Shown piece by piece: positions 14,557 to 15,795 of a stretch of DNA of 15,795 bases. Within the stretch, counting starts at the first letter, position 1; every line of letters begins with the position of its first letter. Below the pieces are notes generated by a model. The model was not told the origin of the DNA. It did not search any database and saw only the letters and a list, made by a program, of their open reading frames with translations. Location of the stretch: assembly GCA_965372385.1 (NCBI GenBank), contig CBDVCD010000053.1, positions 1-15,795 on the forward strand, written 5' to 3'. The stretch is from JASJBU01 sp965372385. Its GTDB lineage: Bacteria; Pseudomonadota; Gammaproteobacteria; Chromatiales; Chromatiaceae. Made by a program: the position numbers and the translations under genes.

Positions 14557-14674
14557 ACTTCGTAAGTTAATCTTTCATTGCCATCCATGGCGTGACTTTG
14601 GAGCTCATTCTTACTCCCGGCCCGGACTTCCTGTCCGGTCGTTCGCTTAAATAATTGGTCCACCGGACCAATTA
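14557..14674 (-). repeat. Hairpin-rich repeat unit B in the nusG-rplK spacer
   Basis: This is the second copy, offset 122 bases from unit A. It keeps the same order of parts: GCCATCCATGGC (14580-14591, identical), the main hairpin CCGGAC/GTCCGG (14622-14638), and a third hairpin that here grows into a perfect 17-bp inverted repeat. Compared with unit A, two base pairs of the main stem have changed on both sides (T-A to C-G and G-C to A-T), so pairing has been kept while sequence drifted. That argues for selection on structure, in RNA or single-stranded DNA. Transcripts from nusG into rplK would carry both units. Confidence 0.75.
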
Positions 14675-14681
14675 TTTAAGC
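14645..14681 (-). repeat. Perfect 17-bp inverted repeat touching the nusG stop codon
   Basis: Arms 14645-14661 and 14665-14681 are exact reverse complements with 3 bases between, and the nusG TGA stop begins at the next base (14682-14684). The hairpin is AT-rich at its base and GC-rich at its tip. No U-tract follows on the minus strand (the next bases are GAAC), so it is not a classical terminator. It could shield the 3' end of a secE-nusG mRNA, act as an RNase III site, or be the end of the repeat unit. The first two are inference. Confidence 0.8.
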
Positions 14682-15215
14682 TCACCCTTTCTCCACCTGG
14701 CCGAACTCTAGGTCTACGGGGGTCGAGCGGCCGAATATGAGTACGGAGACCTTCATGCGGCTCTTTTCGTAATCGACCTCTTCCACCACGCCCGTGAAGT
14801 CGTTGAAGGGTCCATCGATAACGCGCACCACCTCGCCCGGTTCGAAAAGGATCTTTGGACGCGGTTTTTCCACACACTCCACAACCCGCTGCAAGATGTC
14901 GTCCGCTTCCTTGTCCGTGATGGGAGCGGGCCTGTCGCCGGTACCGCCGATAAAACCCATCACCTTCGGCACATCCTTTACCAGATGCCAGGTCTCGTCG
15001 GTCATCTCCATCTGTACCAACACATAACCGGGAAAGAACTTGCGTTCGCTTTTGTATTGCTGACCGGCACGCATCTCCACTACCTCTTCGGTAGGGACCA
15101 GGACTTCGCCAAATTTCTCTTCCATGCTAAAGCGCTTGATGCGCTCAAGCAGTGAGCGCTGTACCTGTTGCTCAAAGCCGGAATAGGCATGCACCACATA
15201 CCAACGTTGCGCCAC
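14682..15215 (-). CDS. nusG: Transcription elongation/termination factor NusG
   Basis: This encodes 177 residues (E. coli 181). NusG binds the polymerase clamp, suppresses pausing, and through its C-terminal domain contacts either S10 of the leading ribosome or Rho. The N-terminal (NGN) domain runs to about residue 115, with RWYVVHAYSGFE and the conserved ERKFFPGYVLV. A KOW domain covers about 124-158 (FEPGEVVRVIDGPFNDFTG), and the tail IFGRSTPVDLEFGQVEKG carries F161, equivalent to E. coli F165 at the S10/Rho surface. The start is GTG (15213-15215), chosen because it gives the family start MAQRWYV and has GGAGG about 7 bases before it. It lies 2 bases after the secE stop, with its ribosome binding site inside secE. 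Confidence 0.99.
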   Translation of the reverse strand: MAQRWYVVHAYSGFEQQVQRSLLERIKRFSMEEKFGEVLVPTEEVVEMRAGQQYKSERKFFPGYVLVQMEMTDETWHLVKDVPKVMGFIGGTGDRPAPITDKEADDILQRVVECVEKPRPKILFEPGEVVRVIDGPFNDFTGVVEEVDYEKSRMKVSVLIFGRSTPVDLEFGQVEKG

Positions 15216-15217
15216 GA

Positions 15218-15589
15218 TCAGCCTCCAGTCAGGGCACGCAGTATGGCGCCCAGCATCATGTCGAACAACCAGAGCACAATCCCCATGATCAGTACCATCA
15301 CAAAGACGATCAGGGTTGTCTGTACGGTTTCCTGGCGACTTGGCCAGACCACTTTACGCACTTCGACCTTGGCATCGGAGGCAAATTTCCAAGAACGCCT
15401 GCCGGGAATCGTCTGGTAGGCAATCAATACCGCCACACCGACAGTCGCAAGTAATCCAAGCACCCGCAGTAATTGTGAATAGGCATCAAAGTAGTAAAAA
15501 CCGAGCAGTGCCGCCACGATGATGGTGACTGACATCAGCAGCTTGACTGTATCCATATTGGATACTTCAACTTGTGTATTCGCGTTCAT
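15218..15589 (-). CDS. secE: Preprotein translocase subunit SecE
   Basis: This encodes 123 residues, the long three-helix form of gammaproteobacteria (E. coli 127). SecE clamps SecY in the inner membrane and is essential for the SecYEG channel. Membrane segments are at about 15-34, 41-59 and 91-112. The conserved amphipathic stretch before the last helix, EVRKVVWPSRQET (76-88), is present. The ATG at 15587-15589 has no clear ribosome binding site; it lies 21 bases after the tRNA-Trp CCA end. A second in-frame ATG at residue 12 also lacks a good site, so I keep the first, which gives the family length. It is coupled to nusG. Confidence 0.96.
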   Translation of the reverse strand: MNANTQVEVSNMDTVKLLMSVTIIVAALLGFYYFDAYSQLLRVLGLLATVGVAVLIAYQTIPGRRSWKFASDAKVEVRKVVWPSRQETVQTTLIVFVMVLIMGIVLWLFDMMLGAILRALTGG

Positions 15590-15610
15590 AGGTTATATTT
15601 GCCAGAAAAA

Positions 15611-15686
15611 TGGCAGGCCAGGAGGGACTCGAACCCCCAACCTGCGGTTTTGGAGACCGCTGCTCTACCAATTGAGCCACTGGCCT
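15611..15686 (-). tRNA. tRNA-Trp (anticodon CCA)
   Basis: The 76 bases fold as a complete cloverleaf. The acceptor arms AGGCCAG and CTGGCCT pair at all 7 positions; the D arm is GCTC/GAGC; the anticodon arm is GCGGT-CTCCAAA-ACCGC with anticodon CCA at 15651-15653; the T arm is GGGGG-TTCGAGT-CCCTC with one mismatch at its base; discriminator G is followed by a genome-encoded CCA (15611-15613). It closely resembles E. coli tRNA-Trp. It lies between tuf and secE, an arrangement common in non-enteric gammaproteobacteria, and must be cut from a longer transcript because secE follows at 21 bases. Confidence 0.98.
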
Positions 15687-15695
15687 AAAAACGCT

Positions 15696-15725
15696 AAAAG
15701 CGGGACCGGCCACAACCGGCCCCGC
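15696..15725 (-). terminator. Intrinsic terminator of the upstream tuf gene
   Basis: In the transcript GCGGGGCCGG pairs with CCGGUCCCGC (10 bp with one G-U pair, loop of 6) and is followed by UUUU, then AGCGUUUU. It begins 16 bases after the tuf stop and ends about 10 bases before the mature tRNA-Trp 5' end. Structure and U-tract are those of a real terminator. As I see no promoter between it and the tRNA, it probably lets some transcription through to tRNA-Trp, secE and nusG. Confidence 0.8.
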
Positions 15726-15740
15726 ACAACGATCAATCGA

Positions 15741-15795
15741 TTACTCGATAATCTTGGCGACCACGCCGGCCCCTACGGTCCGACCACCTTCACGA
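15741..15795 (-). CDS. tuf: Elongation factor Tu, C-terminal end only (first tuf copy, 3' part)
   Basis: The last 17 codons and the TAA stop (15741-15743) of EF-Tu are visible and read REGGRTVGAGVVAKIIE, the standard end of domain III. The rest lies beyond the window. It is followed by a terminator and then tRNA-Trp and secE, the position of tufB in gammaproteobacteria. It is in the same direction as the tuf start at 1-56. The identification is certain, though which copy deserves the name tufA or tufB is a matter of convention. Confidence 0.96.
   Translation of the reverse strand, partial: REGGRTVGAGVVAKIIE

Noticed and set aside
14435..14681. CRISPR array or insertion sequence
   Set aside because: There are only two diverged copies with no spacers, no transposase and no flanking target duplication. 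The structure is that of a small palindromic repeat.

Overview
This window is a housekeeping block of a gammaproteobacterium, read entirely on the minus strand: the secE-nusG, L11/L1, L10/L12-RNA polymerase and str operons laid end to end. In order of transcription (high to low coordinates) it holds the end of a tuf gene, tRNA-Trp(CCA), secE, nusG, rplK, rplA, rplJ, rplL, rpoB, rpoC, rpsL, rpsG, fusA and the first 56 bases of a second tuf gene. Protein lengths and motifs are those of gammaproteobacteria: RpoB is 1358 aa, RpoC 1404 aa, and SecE is the long form with three membrane segments. A tRNA-Trp between tuf and secE and a lone str promoter after rpoC fit a lineage outside the Enterobacterales. 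The genus cannot be read from this sequence.

Layout. Bases 1-3102 hold the str operon (start of tuf, then fusA, rpsG, rpsL). Bases 3103-3336 hold its leader, with a very good sigma70-type promoter (TTGACA, 17 bp, TAGAAT) placed four bases after the rpoC stop and a strong GC hairpin just downstream. Bases 3337-11670 are rpoC and rpoB. Bases 11671-11905 hold a terminator-like attenuator and two smaller hairpins. Then come rplL and rplJ, a 250-base rplJ leader with a recognisable L10-binding structure, and rplA-rplK. A 427-base gene-free spacer follows, then nusG, secE, tRNA-Trp, a terminator and the end of tuf.

Together these genes make the translation and transcription core: ribosomal stalk proteins (L11, L1, L10, L12), the two large polymerase subunits, NusG, which joins polymerase to ribosome or Rho, the translocon subunit SecE, 30S proteins S12 and S7, and elongation factors G and Tu. 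Control appears to lie mostly in the leaders: feedback by ribosomal proteins, attenuation before rpoB, and a promoter with a GC-rich discriminator for the str operon.

No new enzyme system, mobile gene or defence system is present. The least ordinary stretch is the nusG-rplK spacer. It holds two diverged tandem copies of a roughly 120-base hairpin-rich unit whose main stem shows compensatory base changes, and a perfect 17-bp inverted repeat touching the nusG stop. Other points of interest are a 10-residue extension in the L12-binding tail of L10, five of twelve start codons that are not ATG, and a terminator just upstream of the tRNA. All readings are by eye; no alignment, folding or database search was run.
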